A stretch of DNA of 50,794 nucleotides from Tritrichomonas foetus. Its lineage: Eukaryota; Parabasalia; Tritrichomonadida; Tritrichomonadidae. Each line of letters opens with the position of its first letter. Within the stretch, counting starts at the first letter, position 1. This document shows, piece after piece, positions 27,802 through 37,816 of the stretch. Made by a program: the position numbers and the translations under genes. Below the pieces are notes generated by a model. The model did no database searches. It had not been told where the DNA came from and saw only the letters and a list, made by a program, of their open reading frames with translations. Location of the stretch: contig MLAK01000772.1 in the NCBI GenBank assembly GCA_001839685.1, positions 3,352 to 54,145 on the forward strand. The letters run 5' to 3'.

Positions 27802-28707
27802 ATGTATGCTTCTAATTTAACATGCCGGTATGCGATGACAGGACTTGGCTGCAATGTTCCTGAAATGTTTACTTTAGGTATATTCTTTCTTGGCGGTTTC
27901 TTAGCATGCGTATATTTTTTGTTTCATCATTATTCTCTCAAGAGACGATCAAATAGACGCTCGCGGATTGACTTCTCAGTTATCTTTTTCTCAACAATGG
28001 CGATTTGGATGCTCTTCAGAGGCGTTATTTCGATTTTTCCTTTTGATTATACAATATTTTCAGTCAATATCGTTTTTACGAACGTCAGCGCTATTTTATT
28101 TATGCTACCACTTTCTTTTGTCATTTTAATTCTTTGCAACATTCTCTTCGCCTACAGAAATCCAGGCACCAAAATGATAATATTTTTCAAAATGTTATTT
28201 TTTATTTTCCAGTCAGCCTTTCTTTTAATTGCTGTTGTTGTTTCTATTGCAGATGCACAAGACAATAAAGAGCTTGTCAAAACCATGAAACTTTGGCATT
28301 CATGCACTGATTTCCTAATTTGCATGTTTTTCGCTGTTCCTGCTGTGCAGCTCATCAAAGCAATTGCAGTGATGTCTATTGTTGATAAAGATCGAAAATG
28401 TCTTGGATTTTCTACTGCTGGAATTGCTGTTTTTTGCTTCATTTTCATTTTGAGAGTTATTTATAACATTTTAGGGTATCTTGATGTGAATCCAATCGAG
28501 CATTTCCTTGACCAGGAAATTGGAAAAGCAGAAAGACTTCCAAGTGCAGCTGCACGCGCATTCACTGTGATTTACTACCTCTTCTTCGATTTCTTCGCAG
28601 GATGCCTCGGCATTGCCGCGGTCGTGCTCATCGAGAAGAAAGACTTGAACATTGTGACGGATCCAAACTATGGAAAGCAAATGAGCGATTCAGGTGTTAT
28701 TGATTGA
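27802..28707 (+). CDS. Seven-transmembrane protein of unknown function
   Basis: 301 residues with seven predicted hydrophobic helices at about 21-41, 57-80, 85-115, 124-150, 167-190, 205-228 and 258-283. A basic loop KRRSNRRSR follows helix 1, and FRGVISIF follows helix 2. There is an unglycosylated-looking short N-terminus and a short C-terminal tail (DPNYGKQMSDSGVID). The layout resembles the plant THH1/TOM1/TOM3 type or other small 7-TM families, but I cannot assign it firmly, and no classical GPCR motif (such as DRY or NPxxY) is evident. The start at 27802 is the first ATG; a TCATTCAAATTTTACTCA stretch lies just upstream. Confidence 0.7.
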   Translation: MYASNLTCRYAMTGLGCNVPEMFTLGIFFLGGFLACVYFLFHHYSLKRRSNRRSRIDFSVIFFSTMAIWMLFRGVISIFPFDYTIFSVNIVFTNVSAILFMLPLSFVILILCNILFAYRNPGTKMIIFFKMLFFIFQSAFLLIAVVVSIADAQDNKELVKTMKLWHSCTDFLICMFFAVPAVQLIKAIAVMSIVDKDRKCLGFSTAGIAVFCFIFILRVIYNILGYLDVNPIEHFLDQEIGKAERLPSAAARAFTVIYYLFFDFFAGCLGIAAVVLIEKKDLNIVTDPNYGKQMSDSGVID

Positions 28708-29198
28708 ATAAATGTTTATATAGTGTTTCATTTTTGTATTCTCTTTCTTTATATGTTTCATAAGCAGAAAATTGTTTTCTTATTTAGTTTCATGGAATGA
28801 TTTTAAAAAATGATCAGATAAATATATGCCTTATTCATAAAGAAAAATGAAGTGTCTCAATTCTAAAGATTTATGGAACGAGACTAATTCAATTGCGTAA
28901 TTCCATTCATGAATATTCGCAATTTAGGAAATCAAGTTGATGAATTTCTCAGTAACTTTTAAAAGGAGAAAAAACAAAAGCATTTGCCTGAAAGCATGAA
29001 AAAGTTGATAATGATTAATACATTAACCTTTCAATACAATCATGTGATAAGAAAAACAGAGTTATTAAAAATTTTGAATCATTTTCCCAAAACAAAACAA
29101 ATAAACAAACAATTAATATATATATAAAAGCATAAAAATAGAAATTTGTATTTCTCGATAATTTATTATACACAATATTTATTTTGTATTTTATTACA
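28708..29198. other. Intergenic between convergent genes
   Basis: 491 bases, AT-rich, between the 7-TM gene (+) and RRM gene (-) stops. Nothing recognised; it should hold both 3' ends. Confidence 0.4.
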
Positions 29199-29882
29199 TC
29201 ACATGTTCGTTTCAGTCATCACCTTTAGTTTCTCCTCAAGATTCTTCACCTTCTCTTTTTCCACATTTATCATTGAAGAGAGCGAGTTTAATCTTAATTT
29301 ATTTGTTTCCTTTTTATCTTCTTTATCTTCCTTTTCTGTTTCAACGACAAGCAGATGTGCCTCATGTAGCATATTATCGAGCCCTTTTTTGTACTCAGTA
29401 AGCATCTCCTCGGTTTTAGCTTTTTTCCGTTCAAGTGATTCCTTTTTGAGTGAATTCTGTATTTCCTTTGTCTCGTCGGCTTCAATTTTCATATTTTTGA
29501 GGGCTTCATCTCTTGCGGCTCTGACAATGCTCATGTCACACGATGAAGAGAGGTCAGCCATAATATTGAATGATGGGCGCTGATATAAAATTTGAATAAA
29601 TCGATTGTGGAGAATCGTCTGTGGAGATTTTAATGCAGCTTCTGATGCTTCCTTGGTTTCGAAAGTAACCGATGCGTGTGTTCCTGAAGTGTAGATTGCG
29701 TCGATATGGCCAAATCTTTTGAAGTGATGATAAAGCATGACTAAATTGTTTGTTCGTGGTGGAATATTGCTTAAAAACAGAGTTCGTTTTGCAAGATCTT
29801 TCCTTTTTTTCAATTGGCCTTGCTTCAATTTTTTCTTCTCCATGAGATAATGATCCTCAGAAAGGTTAATTTTATTGACCAT
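29199..29882 (-). CDS. RRM-domain RNA-binding protein (RBM26/RBM27-like)
   Basis: 227 residues. One RRM at about 33-105: LFLSNIPPRTNNLVMLYHHF (RNP2 region), FKRFGHIDAIY, HASVTFETKEASEAALKSPQ and ILHNRFIQILYQRP. The IPP...L..HF.RFG and NNRFI/HNRFI wording is that of the RBM26/27 (yeast Rmn1-type) RRM, linked in other eukaryotes to nuclear RNA decay. The rest (110-227) is a charged coiled coil rich in Lys and Glu. The animal proteins' zinc finger and PWI domain are not present, so this is a short form. It is divergent from the M24B peptidase gene with 222 bases between. Confidence 0.75.
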   Translation of the reverse strand: MVNKINLSEDHYLMEKKKLKQGQLKKRKDLAKRTLFLSNIPPRTNNLVMLYHHFKRFGHIDAIYTSGTHASVTFETKEASEAALKSPQTILHNRFIQILYQRPSFNIMADLSSSCDMSIVRAARDEALKNMKIEADETKEIQNSLKKESLERKKAKTEEMLTEYKKGLDNMLHEAHLLVVETEKEDKEDKKETNKLRLNSLSSMINVEKEKVKNLEEKLKVMTETNM

Positions 29883-30085
29883 TTATTGACCTTTAACACC
29901 ATTCATTGATTTGCTTTCGACTTTTTGATACAACACAATCAAAGTTTTGAGAAGTATAAACTTTTTCTGAATATTCATATTATTTTTTAATTCGAAAATA
30001 TCGCAACCAAATACAATCACAAAACTGCAATCTCCCTACACTTTTTCATAAGGTCATTTCATATCACTCAATGTGATTTCACCAA

Positions 30086-30092
30086 CGGTTTT
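30086..30092 (+). promoter_or_regulatory. CGGTTTT motif upstream of M24B peptidase gene
   Basis: CGGTTTT fused to a TCA initiator (CAACGGTTTTCACC) 13 bases before the ATG. The same heptamer recurs next to three other gene starts in the window. Its role as a promoter element is inferred. Confidence 0.35.
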
Positions 30093-30097
30093 CACCT
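30092..30097 (+). promoter_or_regulatory. Initiator-like TCA element of M24B peptidase gene
   Basis: TCACCT then ATTTATC and the ATG at 30105; A of TCA 11 bases before the ATG. Typical trichomonad Inr spacing. Confidence 0.5.
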
Positions 30098-30104
30098 ATT
30101 TATC

Positions 30105-31436
30105 ATGATGAATGGATCATCATTTAAGAAGCACAGAAACAAAATTATCGACATACTTCAAAACAACGATCTCAGCGAATCATTAATATTTATGCCTTCT
30201 CCATCAGAACCGAAAGAAGAATTCACAGAATCAGAATTACCATTTCTTCAGGAAGGAATTTTCTTCTGGCTGACTGGGTGGGACAAACCATCGTCATCTT
30301 TAATTATTGACGTTAAAAACAGACACTCGATTTTAATTACTCCGCATTACGATGAAGAATATGAAATCTGGTATGGAAAGGCACCATCAAACGACGAAAT
30401 AATTGAGCAAACTGGAGTTGACGAAGTACTCCAAGGTGCTGATACGAATACAGTCTTGAATAATTTAGAAAAATCGCTCCATCCGAAACATCGCCTTCTC
30501 GCCTTTCCCCATCAACCTTCACAGACAAACGACGACATTGGGACTCTAGTTTGCGCAGTTTCGATTGGCCGTCGTGAGAAATTCGATCATGAAATAATAT
30601 CGCTTCGAAAAGCATCAGTTACTACATCAAACGCTCTTGTTGAAGTTATGAAGAATTGCAAACCTGAAATCCCGGAAAGTAATCTCGAAGCGCTCTTTCT
30701 TTTTCATGGTACTTTACTTGGGGGAAGAGGTCTATCGTTCCCCATAACGGTCGCCTCAGGAAAACATGCAGCTCACCTTCACTACTCTGAAAACAAAGAT
30801 ATTGCACACGATGGTGATTTAGTACTCATTGACTGTGGTTTATACGTAGATCACTACGCAGGAGATGTAACTCGAACATTTCCAGTCAATGGGAAATTTA
30901 CAGAAATTCAGAAAAAAGTGTATAATGCGATGCTTCGTGCACAAAATTCCCTCATTGAATGTGTGAAACCAGGTGTGACTCTTTACGAGCTTGAAAATAA
31001 TTTGTTTGTTCATATCTTTGAGGTTTTGCGAATGTTGAAAATTGTGAAAATTGATGAAGAATACAATCGAAAAGTCGCTGAGCTGTTTTGTCCTCATTCT
31101 CTTTCGCATCATATTGGTGTATCTGTTCATGACTGGTCTTTCTACAATGGACAATCATTGCTCAATGTGAATATACTTGACGCCTTCACACTCTTACCAA
31201 ATATGGTCATTTCGATTGAGCCAGGAATATATTTCAATGCAAGGCTCCTACAGAGGCATGTAAATAACCCAGAATATGCAATTGTTGACTTTGCTAGAGC
31301 TTTAGAACTTGCGGATACTGTATGTGCAATTCGGATTGAAGATGACATTCGTGTGACTCCTGACGGAAGGGAAGTCCTCTCAACATGTCCAAAAACTGTT
31401 GAAGAAATTGAAGCAATTATGGCCCAAAATAAGTGA
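30105..31436 (+). CDS. M24B metallopeptidase (Xaa-Pro dipeptidase/aminopeptidase P-like)
   Basis: 443 residues. N-terminal AMP_N-like domain about 25-150 (FFWLTGWDKPSSSLIIDV is typical), then the pita-bread catalytic domain 160-430. All five dimetal ligands are visible: Asp243 (LIDCGLY), Asp254 (YAGDVTRTFP), His335 (SLSHHIGVSVHD), Glu372 (SIEPGIYF) and Glu412 (RIEDDIRVT). It cleaves the bond before proline in (di)peptides; the AMP_N domain and length match eukaryotic prolidase or bacterial PepP. No signal peptide, so cytosolic. The ATGATG at the start leaves a one-codon ambiguity. Confidence 0.93.
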   Translation: MMNGSSFKKHRNKIIDILQNNDLSESLIFMPSPSEPKEEFTESELPFLQEGIFFWLTGWDKPSSSLIIDVKNRHSILITPHYDEEYEIWYGKAPSNDEIIEQTGVDEVLQGADTNTVLNNLEKSLHPKHRLLAFPHQPSQTNDDIGTLVCAVSIGRREKFDHEIISLRKASVTTSNALVEVMKNCKPEIPESNLEALFLFHGTLLGGRGLSFPITVASGKHAAHLHYSENKDIAHDGDLVLIDCGLYVDHYAGDVTRTFPVNGKFTEIQKKVYNAMLRAQNSLIECVKPGVTLYELENNLFVHIFEVLRMLKIVKIDEEYNRKVAELFCPHSLSHHIGVSVHDWSFYNGQSLLNVNILDAFTLLPNMVISIEPGIYFNARLLQRHVNNPEYAIVDFARALELADTVCAIRIEDDIRVTPDGREVLSTCPKTVEEIEAIMAQNK

Positions 31437-31856
31437 AATCTCCGAGCTTTAATAGAAATTGTCTGTAAATTATGTTTTTATTTTCAAATCTTCTCATTTT
31501 CCATTATATATATTCTATACATATAGTAATATTTATTTGTTTCCATTGTGATACTATATCTAAAACCAATTATGAGCTATTATTTTATCTTGACTGATTG
31601 ACTTGTTATGAATAATCAGATACGTGTATGGAGAAATATTTAGTACTATCAGAGAAGATAGCATTCTTTTGGGGAAAATCTGAAAATCTGATAATAATAT
31701 TGTGCGCTATTAGATAAATGAAAAAGAATTTGATAGAAAATTACCGTATTTTGTTTTATTTTAATAATTAAATAATAAAAAATAAATAAAAACTAGTAAA
31801 ATAAATACTATAAAAAAATAAACATGCTCAAATAAGGATATTCACACTTCTTTCTT
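31437..31856. other. Intergenic between convergent genes
   Basis: 420 bases, very AT-rich toward 31740-31830. No gene recognised. Confidence 0.4.
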
Positions 31857-34493
31857 TCATTCAGTATTTTCCTTATTATCTTTTTCGATATCTCTAAGAA
31901 TTTCTTCAGACACAGTGATTTCATTTTGCATATCCTCGATTTTCTGTGGTAATTGTTGTTTCAAATCAGAAAGAGCTGCATTATACCTTGCAAATTGGTC
32001 ATATAATGCTTCTAAGTCTGCAACACGTCTACGAAGTGATGGCAATTCGCTTTCAGCTTCATTAATTGCTGCAGCTTCGGCTTCTTTAGATGCAATTTCT
32101 TGTGGTGCCACGAGTCTGAGTTTTGGTTTCATTTCTTCTTTCGATTGGTTACTTAAAATAGCTTGAAGTGGAGAAATAAACTTCATTAGAGAGAATTGTT
32201 CACCTTTCTTTGCTTTTCGAAGTTCGCTTCTAAATGACAATGCGAACTTTTCACAATCTTCACGATTTCTCAACATTTGAGAAGGATGGAAAATTCGAGG
32301 AATTTGTTTAGCGAAGTCTTTCAATTCATCTTTGGCTGCATCCTTCTTTGCTCGATAAGCAAGAGCTCGAACAAGATGCGGTGAAATTGCAAGATTCAAT
32401 GGAATTGGAGTAACACTTTGAAGAAGAGAATTTATACGTCCAATATCAAGTGCTTTAACAACTTCATTATCTAAAGATTGTTCAAATTCTTGAAGTTCAG
32501 CTAGGAAATTATTAAATTCTGAGTAATTATTTGAATTTGAATTTCCTGAATTTAAAACAAGAAGTGTTGTTTCACAAATATGAAGAACGTCTTCAAGAGT
32601 TGCACGATCAACATCCTCAATTGAATAATTCATGAAACTTTTAACTTTTTCTCGAAGACGATAAATCAAATCAGTTCCAAAAACAACAGGTTGTAAGTAT
32701 GAACTCATTTTGGTAAGTAAATCTTTTGATGTTTTACAGTCTGAACTGTAAATATTTAATTTTCTATTGAATTCATCAAAAATGTCTTGATTTGAAGCTA
32801 TTTTAATTCGGAGGGAAGCTGATTCTTGTGAAACTGGAAGTTTTTCTTTTAGTTCTTTTTCATATGAGTTTATTTTCTCTTCGATTTCTTTCAAGATTTT
32901 TTCTTGTTCAGCTGAAGCATCATATTGGTTCTTTAATTTTGCTTCAAGAAGATTTAATTTCTTTTTCTTTGAGTTTATTTTCAATGATTGTTTTTGCATC
33001 AGTTCTCTAAAGTTATTTTCGAATTTAATATGTTCTTCATTAATCATTTGTAATGCTTCAATTGACAAATGAACACTTTTTTGCATGGATTTCTTTTTGG
33101 CTTCCTTTTCTTCAGTCGCTTGTTGGAAAAGAAGTTCTTCCAATTTGATTTGTTCAGGAAGATAAGTGATTTGGAGCTTAGTAAGCTTTTTATTAAGATC
33201 AGCTTGGATTAATTTTACTTTTTCTTTATATTTATTTTGATTTTCTTTCAATTTACTTGAAATTTCTTTATATTTTTTAGCATCACTTCGAACTTTTTGA
33301 TATTCTTGTTCACCCTTTGTTTTGAGAGTTTTAATAAGTGATAATGCCTTCTTTTGAACACGGTCGATAGCCAATTGTTTAAGAGCTTCTTTTTGTTCCT
33401 CACTCATCTTATGACTCACTGGAGCCTTGGCGCTGGTAGTTTCTTGAGGTGATGGCTGAAGTTCAAAGTTAACTCTGGCTTCACCAGAGTCACTTTTGTT
33501 TGGCGATGATGTTAGTCTTCGCTGATGAATTAATGCTTTCTGTTCTTGAAGGGAAGCAGCTGTGATTTTGATATGTGCGACTGGCGATTCATTTGCCTTA
33601 TGAGGATCTTCTTTAGTAAAGGATGTCCTCGGTGATTGCTTTAAAGGTGGTTCTGTTAATCTTCTAATCTTTTTATCACCAGTATCTTTTCCTTGCTGTT
33701 TTGACGAATCCACAATTCTTGGAGAGTGTTTTATATCATTAATTTTTATATCAAGTTTTGGAGTTGCTAATTCTAATTTCGGTATGCCTTCAACTTTTTG
33801 AGAACCATCATCGATTTTTGAATTGCCACCTTCTGCTTGTGATTCTGATGGAGTTATTGAGGTTTGGTGATTATTTTTACTTGGTGGATCAGTCAGCCTC
33901 CTTTCTTTTCGACTCTTCTTGTCAGGTGTAACAGTGGTGGTCTTAGTTTCTTGACGGCTTGCCTTTGATGATGAATCTTTATTTGGTCGGTCGTGAATCG
34001 GTTTGGAGGGAGCTACAAGTGAGGACAAAGAAATTGGAGATCCGTCATCGTCATCGTCATCATCATCTTCTTTCAGTTTGCTTGATTTCTCTTCATCGTT
34101 GAGGCTTTTCAAATCGGCTGTGAGTGAATTTGTGGAAAGCGAGATTTTCCGTCGGTGTTTTCCCAGTGGTTTTATATTGAATTCGTCTTTGCTATTGCTG
34201 GGAGCTAATTTTGGGGAGTCGTTTGAAGTATGATGTCGCTTCGACGATGACTTCGAGCTAGACTTGAGAGTTTTAATAAACGTATCGTACTGTAAGAAAA
34301 ATCCATGATTTGGTTCGCATTCGAAGTATTTCACGCCTTTGACTGTTCCATTATTTTTCCCTTTTGGCACATCGACTTCTAGGCCAATCCAAAGACCTGG
34401 TTTTTCTGTAAACGGACCTATATAACGAACAGTTGCGTTCATTTTGAGGAAAAATAATTGGTCGCCTACATGATATTCGACATCCTCATCCAT
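31857..34493 (-). CDS. CAP-Gly coiled-coil protein (p150Glued/CLIP-like microtubule binder)
   Basis: 878 residues. A CAP-Gly domain at about 5-72 shows the hallmark GPFTEKPGLWIGLEVDVPKG, GKNNGTVKGVKYFEC and PNHGFFLQ; GKNNG takes the place of the canonical GKNDG groove. Residues 75-350 are disordered, Ser/Pro/Lys-rich, with an Asp run (DDDDDDDDDG near 145) and three RRLT-x-PP/SP motifs. Residues 350-560 are long coiled coils and the C-terminal third is helical with a final coiled coil. CAP-Gly plus coiled coil is the layout of dynactin p150 and CLIP-170; no CCHC zinc knuckle is seen, favouring the p150-like group, but membership is unproven. It likely tracks or anchors at microtubules. Divergent from the V-ATPase G gene. 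Confidence 0.8.
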   Translation of the reverse strand: MDEDVEYHVGDQLFFLKMNATVRYIGPFTEKPGLWIGLEVDVPKGKNNGTVKGVKYFECEPNHGFFLQYDTFIKTLKSSSKSSSKRHHTSNDSPKLAPSNSKDEFNIKPLGKHRRKISLSTNSLTADLKSLNDEEKSSKLKEDDDDDDDDGSPISLSSLVAPSKPIHDRPNKDSSSKASRQETKTTTVTPDKKSRKERRLTDPPSKNNHQTSITPSESQAEGGNSKIDDGSQKVEGIPKLELATPKLDIKINDIKHSPRIVDSSKQQGKDTGDKKIRRLTEPPLKQSPRTSFTKEDPHKANESPVAHIKITAASLQEQKALIHQRRLTSSPNKSDSGEARVNFELQPSPQETTSAKAPVSHKMSEEQKEALKQLAIDRVQKKALSLIKTLKTKGEQEYQKVRSDAKKYKEISSKLKENQNKYKEKVKLIQADLNKKLTKLQITYLPEQIKLEELLFQQATEEKEAKKKSMQKSVHLSIEALQMINEEHIKFENNFRELMQKQSLKINSKKKKLNLLEAKLKNQYDASAEQEKILKEIEEKINSYEKELKEKLPVSQESASLRIKIASNQDIFDEFNRKLNIYSSDCKTSKDLLTKMSSYLQPVVFGTDLIYRLREKVKSFMNYSIEDVDRATLEDVLHICETTLLVLNSGNSNSNNYSEFNNFLAELQEFEQSLDNEVVKALDIGRINSLLQSVTPIPLNLAISPHLVRALAYRAKKDAAKDELKDFAKQIPRIFHPSQMLRNREDCEKFALSFRSELRKAKKGEQFSLMKFISPLQAILSNQSKEEMKPKLRLVAPQEIASKEAEAAAINEAESELPSLRRRVADLEALYDQFARYNAALSDLKQQLPQKIEDMQNEITVSEEILRDIEKDNKENTE

Positions 34494-34914
34494 TTTTGGT
34501 CAAAACCGTCAATCTCTTTTTATTTCATAAAATTTTCAAAAAAGTTTATTAATTAATTTATATAAACTTTTCAATTTTTCCCTAACTTAGGTGTCTTAAA
34601 AATAAAGCTAAATCATGATTGGGAATCAGATTTTCTTTGAAAATAGGGATTTAAAAATGTCACTTAATCATGTAAACCTATTTAATTTTCTAAATATTCA
34701 TAGTTATAATGAATGAAAAATATTTGATTTACTGAAATAATGATAATATTTCTTAATATTGTTTTTCAAATCTAATAGATAATAGTAGCATACTTACTTT
34801 TGTCCATAAGTTTAGGTAAATAATATTGGAAATCATTGACTTTTGGTTTTGTGTGCTACCGCTATTTTTTTCAAAAGATACATCACATCAATCATTGAAA
34901 AAGTGGTATATCAT
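34494..34914. other. Divergent promoter region (CAP-Gly gene / V-ATPase G)
   Basis: 421 bases. A CGGTTTT motif on the minus strand (34502-34508) lies 8 bases from the CAP-Gly ATG. No RNA gene recognised. Confidence 0.45.
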
Positions 34915-35235
34915 ATGACAGAAGGAGTGATTCGTGATCTTCAGGCCAGCAAAGAGCGAGCTGCAATAATTGTAGAAGCCGCAAATAAGCGCAGAGTTGC
35001 ATTACTAGGATATACACATATAGCGGCAAAGAACCATATTCAAGGAATAAAGAAGTCTAATGCTGACTCATTGAAAGACTTACAAGTTATGCTCGAAAAA
35101 GAAAATAAAGGCAAAGAAGATGAATTCAAAATAGCAACTGCTGAAGAAATTGTTGAACTCGAAAAAAAAGGAGAATTGTTAATTGATGAATTAGCTGATC
35201 TTTTGTATAACACAATAGTATCAGTCGAAGAATAA
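34915..35235 (+). CDS. V-type proton ATPase subunit G
   Basis: 106 residues from the ATG at 34915 (an in-frame GTG 24 codons upstream is rejected; the family is ~110-120 residues). Subunit G forms the peripheral stalk with subunit E. The sequence shows the family pattern: N-terminal heptad helix with LQASKERAAIIVEAANKRRVALL, then a Lys/Glu-rich amphipathic coiled coil to the end. It acts on acidic vacuole/lysosome membranes. Small coiled-coil families are easily confused, but the EGVIRDLQASKERA...IVEAANKRR wording is characteristic. Confidence 0.85.
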   Translation: MTEGVIRDLQASKERAAIIVEAANKRRVALLGYTHIAAKNHIQGIKKSNADSLKDLQVMLEKENKGKEDEFKIATAEEIVELEKKGELLIDELADLLYNTIVSVEE

Positions 35236-35740
35236 ACATAAAAACTATTTTTGCACAAATTAAATGTGATTATTTTTTATTTAGGAATTTCTTTTCTATT
35301 CGAAATAGTTATTTATATTCACTAGTTAAATTAAATTAATTATATAACTTTATATGAATGAAAGATCTCAAAGAAGATTCTGATTCATTATCACTGAACA
35401 TGACAACTATTTAAAAGTAAAACCAAGACTAATTCAAAATTTATGGGTATTTCACAATAAAATATCAAAAGAAAGGAAGTTTAACAACAAATAAAACAAT
35501 ATCTATGAAACAAAATCACGTTTCAATCTACAAAAATATTGTCAATGCGATTTAATAGCAATGTTTTCCCTATTAAATCTGGTTTATACTTAAATATTGA
35601 AATATTGAATAAATATAAAAATAATAATTTCCCCTACATTTACTTTTATGAAATAAATCGTAAGAATGAATTCCATATATAATTGATTTGAAGCTTGAGA
35701 TCCTTTTCGTCAACTTTCAATCGACTTCATTTCATTTTCA
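35236..35740. other. Intergenic, AT-rich
   Basis: 505 bases with no recognised gene; it ends with TTCATTTCATTTTCA directly before the ATG at 35741. Confidence 0.4.
35732..35737 (+). promoter_or_regulatory. Initiator-like TCA element of alpha-solenoid gene
   Basis: TCATTT directly before TCA-ATG; a second TCATTT lies five bases upstream. Matches the initiator pattern with an extremely short 5' UTR. Confidence 0.45.
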
Positions 35741-37522
35741 ATGAAAGGCAGTAAAGATAAGAAAAAAGAAAAAACTCTCAGCGAAAGAGATGAATCGATA
35801 AAATCCGAATTACAAAAATACGTCAAAGCCCTTTCAACTATCCTCTCAGTTACGAAGAAAATCGAAGTCGATCCTTTAAGTAAAGTGTCATATTTTAATC
35901 AAGCAATTGATTCAATCGGTTTGATCATCAGTTCGGACTTTGTAGTTAAAAAAGAAATAGAATTCAATACTTCTAAAACGTTTAACCTCAAGCACTTAGG
36001 CGCAATTCAATACACGACCAGCATATTACAAAATATTTTCGATTTGCCAATTCTTTATTCAAAATGTACACGCATTGCTGCTATTCGTCAAATAGGGAAA
36101 ATCTTCCGCAGAATCGGAAGCCTCAAAAACCAAAAATATGTTCGATGTTTATTAAGTACTAGCCGATTTCTACAAACTCGACTTTTTGCATCATTAGAAC
36201 TACCTACAGATATTACATGTGCGTATCTTTTTGCAATTGGCCGAATGGCTGTTGATTCAGTTTTACAAGATATTTTAATTAAAACTGTTGAAACATTTAT
36301 TACGAATTTCAATAAATATTCTATTGATATCCAAATAGCTGTCTGCAAGGCAGCTCAGTATATTGAACAGCCAACAGAAAAAGTCATTCGACTGATGAAT
36401 GACTTGGCAAATAACCGAAAAACTGACAGTGTCCTTTCTAGTGTGGGTGCAGCAACATACTTGAAGTTAGAAATTCAAATGAAAAATAGTAGCAAAGTTA
36501 ATATAGTTGTAGATAAAATTTCATCAATTTTAGAATCAGAAAATGATTACGAAGTTAAAAGTTCATTAAAAATGATTTATTTTATAGTTTCAAATAACAA
36601 TTCGAAGAAAGAGAAGCTTTTTCCAGTTTTGATGGATTTCATCAACAGTGACGCTAAATATCAACGTGATTATGCATTATATATATTAACCAAATTGGAA
36701 GTTGAAGTGAAAGATGATGAATACATTCAAGAATTAGCAACAATATGTATTCATCATTTCAATTATTCTAACAACAACAATAAAGTTCCACTTAAACATA
36801 TAATTAAAGCTGCTTCATTAATTGCTTCTCATTATAAAAACTACACTGCACAAATCTCCAAAATTACTGAAGATTACATCAAAAATCATGTAAGTGTCTC
36901 TAAATCGTTATTTTTAATTAAAACTATGTTTTCTGAAAGTGAAATTTCCAAATTTGAAGCTGATGAAATTGAAGAAACCTGTGAAACTGATCCTTTTGAA
37001 GGATATGAACAATCTCTTCCGAAGCTATCGCCTCATATTTCAACAGTACTTGATTGGAGAGATCGTTTGACGAGTTCACCTCAATTAAAGCCGTTATATA
37101 CATTTGAATTTAAAGTTCCCCAAATTGGCTACAATAAAACTAGTGAATGGTTTTCACCGCCAACTGGATTCCAAATTTATGAAGATGTTGTGGCATGTTT
37201 TACTATGTGTTGTGTCACACCAACCAAGAGTGATCTCACAATTCCAGCATTTATTCGGCATTTGTCCGACAAGCAAAGAGCAAAAGAAAGAGTTCCAGTA
37301 ACTTGGGAGCAAGTATCGAATATCCTTGGCCAGTACTCTGTACTGAATTATGTGCAATTATTTTATGCACTGTGTATGACTCCCCCTGATAAATTTGATG
37401 CTGCCCTACTGAAAGAGATTCTCACCGAGTTACATCATGTATTAGAAACTCTTTTGAAAATGAAGCAAGATAAGAATGTGAAAAGGACTCCACAAGTAGA
37501 ACCACCCAAGAGATCACATTAA
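35741..37522 (+). CDS. Alpha-solenoid (HEAT/ARM-type) protein of unknown function
   Basis: 593 residues. Starts with a basic tail (MKGSKDKKKEKT), then regularly spaced helices from about 20 to 420 with adaptin- or HEAT-like character (for example ALSTILSVTKKIEVDP, IAAIRQIGKIFRRIGSL, YQRDYALYILTKLEVEV). Around residue 410-430 an acidic loop (EADEIEETCETDPFEGYEQ) precedes a distinct C-terminal region (440-570) containing GFQIYEDVVACFTMCCVTP, which I do not recognise. The end is basic. Adaptor-complex large subunits and other scaffold proteins have comparable architecture, but no specific family can be named. The start is the first ATG, directly after a TCA motif. Confidence 0.6.
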   Translation: MKGSKDKKKEKTLSERDESIKSELQKYVKALSTILSVTKKIEVDPLSKVSYFNQAIDSIGLIISSDFVVKKEIEFNTSKTFNLKHLGAIQYTTSILQNIFDLPILYSKCTRIAAIRQIGKIFRRIGSLKNQKYVRCLLSTSRFLQTRLFASLELPTDITCAYLFAIGRMAVDSVLQDILIKTVETFITNFNKYSIDIQIAVCKAAQYIEQPTEKVIRLMNDLANNRKTDSVLSSVGAATYLKLEIQMKNSSKVNIVVDKISSILESENDYEVKSSLKMIYFIVSNNNSKKEKLFPVLMDFINSDAKYQRDYALYILTKLEVEVKDDEYIQELATICIHHFNYSNNNNKVPLKHIIKAASLIASHYKNYTAQISKITEDYIKNHVSVSKSLFLIKTMFSESEISKFEADEIEETCETDPFEGYEQSLPKLSPHISTVLDWRDRLTSSPQLKPLYTFEFKVPQIGYNKTSEWFSPPTGFQIYEDVVACFTMCCVTPTKSDLTIPAFIRHLSDKQRAKERVPVTWEQVSNILGQYSVLNYVQLFYALCMTPPDKFDAALLKEILTELHHVLETLLKMKQDKNVKRTPQVEPPKRSH

Positions 37523-37802
37523 AATCATTATATTATTATTCCCTGTTTACTATAGTAATATGACTTATAAGTAAAATATATTTTCCCAAAATAATAATAA
37601 TTTGTCATATTTTTATTTATCTTATAATATATCGGCGATATATGACTAGTTTGCGTCACATCTAGCTAATTTCGCATGATTTTATAAAATCTTAGAGAAT
37701 GTAACAGAATTTTCAGTTTCTATATGGTCAAATATTCATAAATATAGACCATATAAGCATTAAAAAATGGTTGGATTGAATACAATATATTCACCATTAT
37801 TT

Positions 37803-37808
37803 TCACCT
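37803..37808 (+). promoter_or_regulatory. Initiator-like TCA element of PGDH-like gene
   Basis: TCACCT then TTAAAATT and the ATG at 37817; A of TCA 12 bases before the ATG. Confidence 0.5.
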
Positions 37809-37816
37809 TTAAAATT

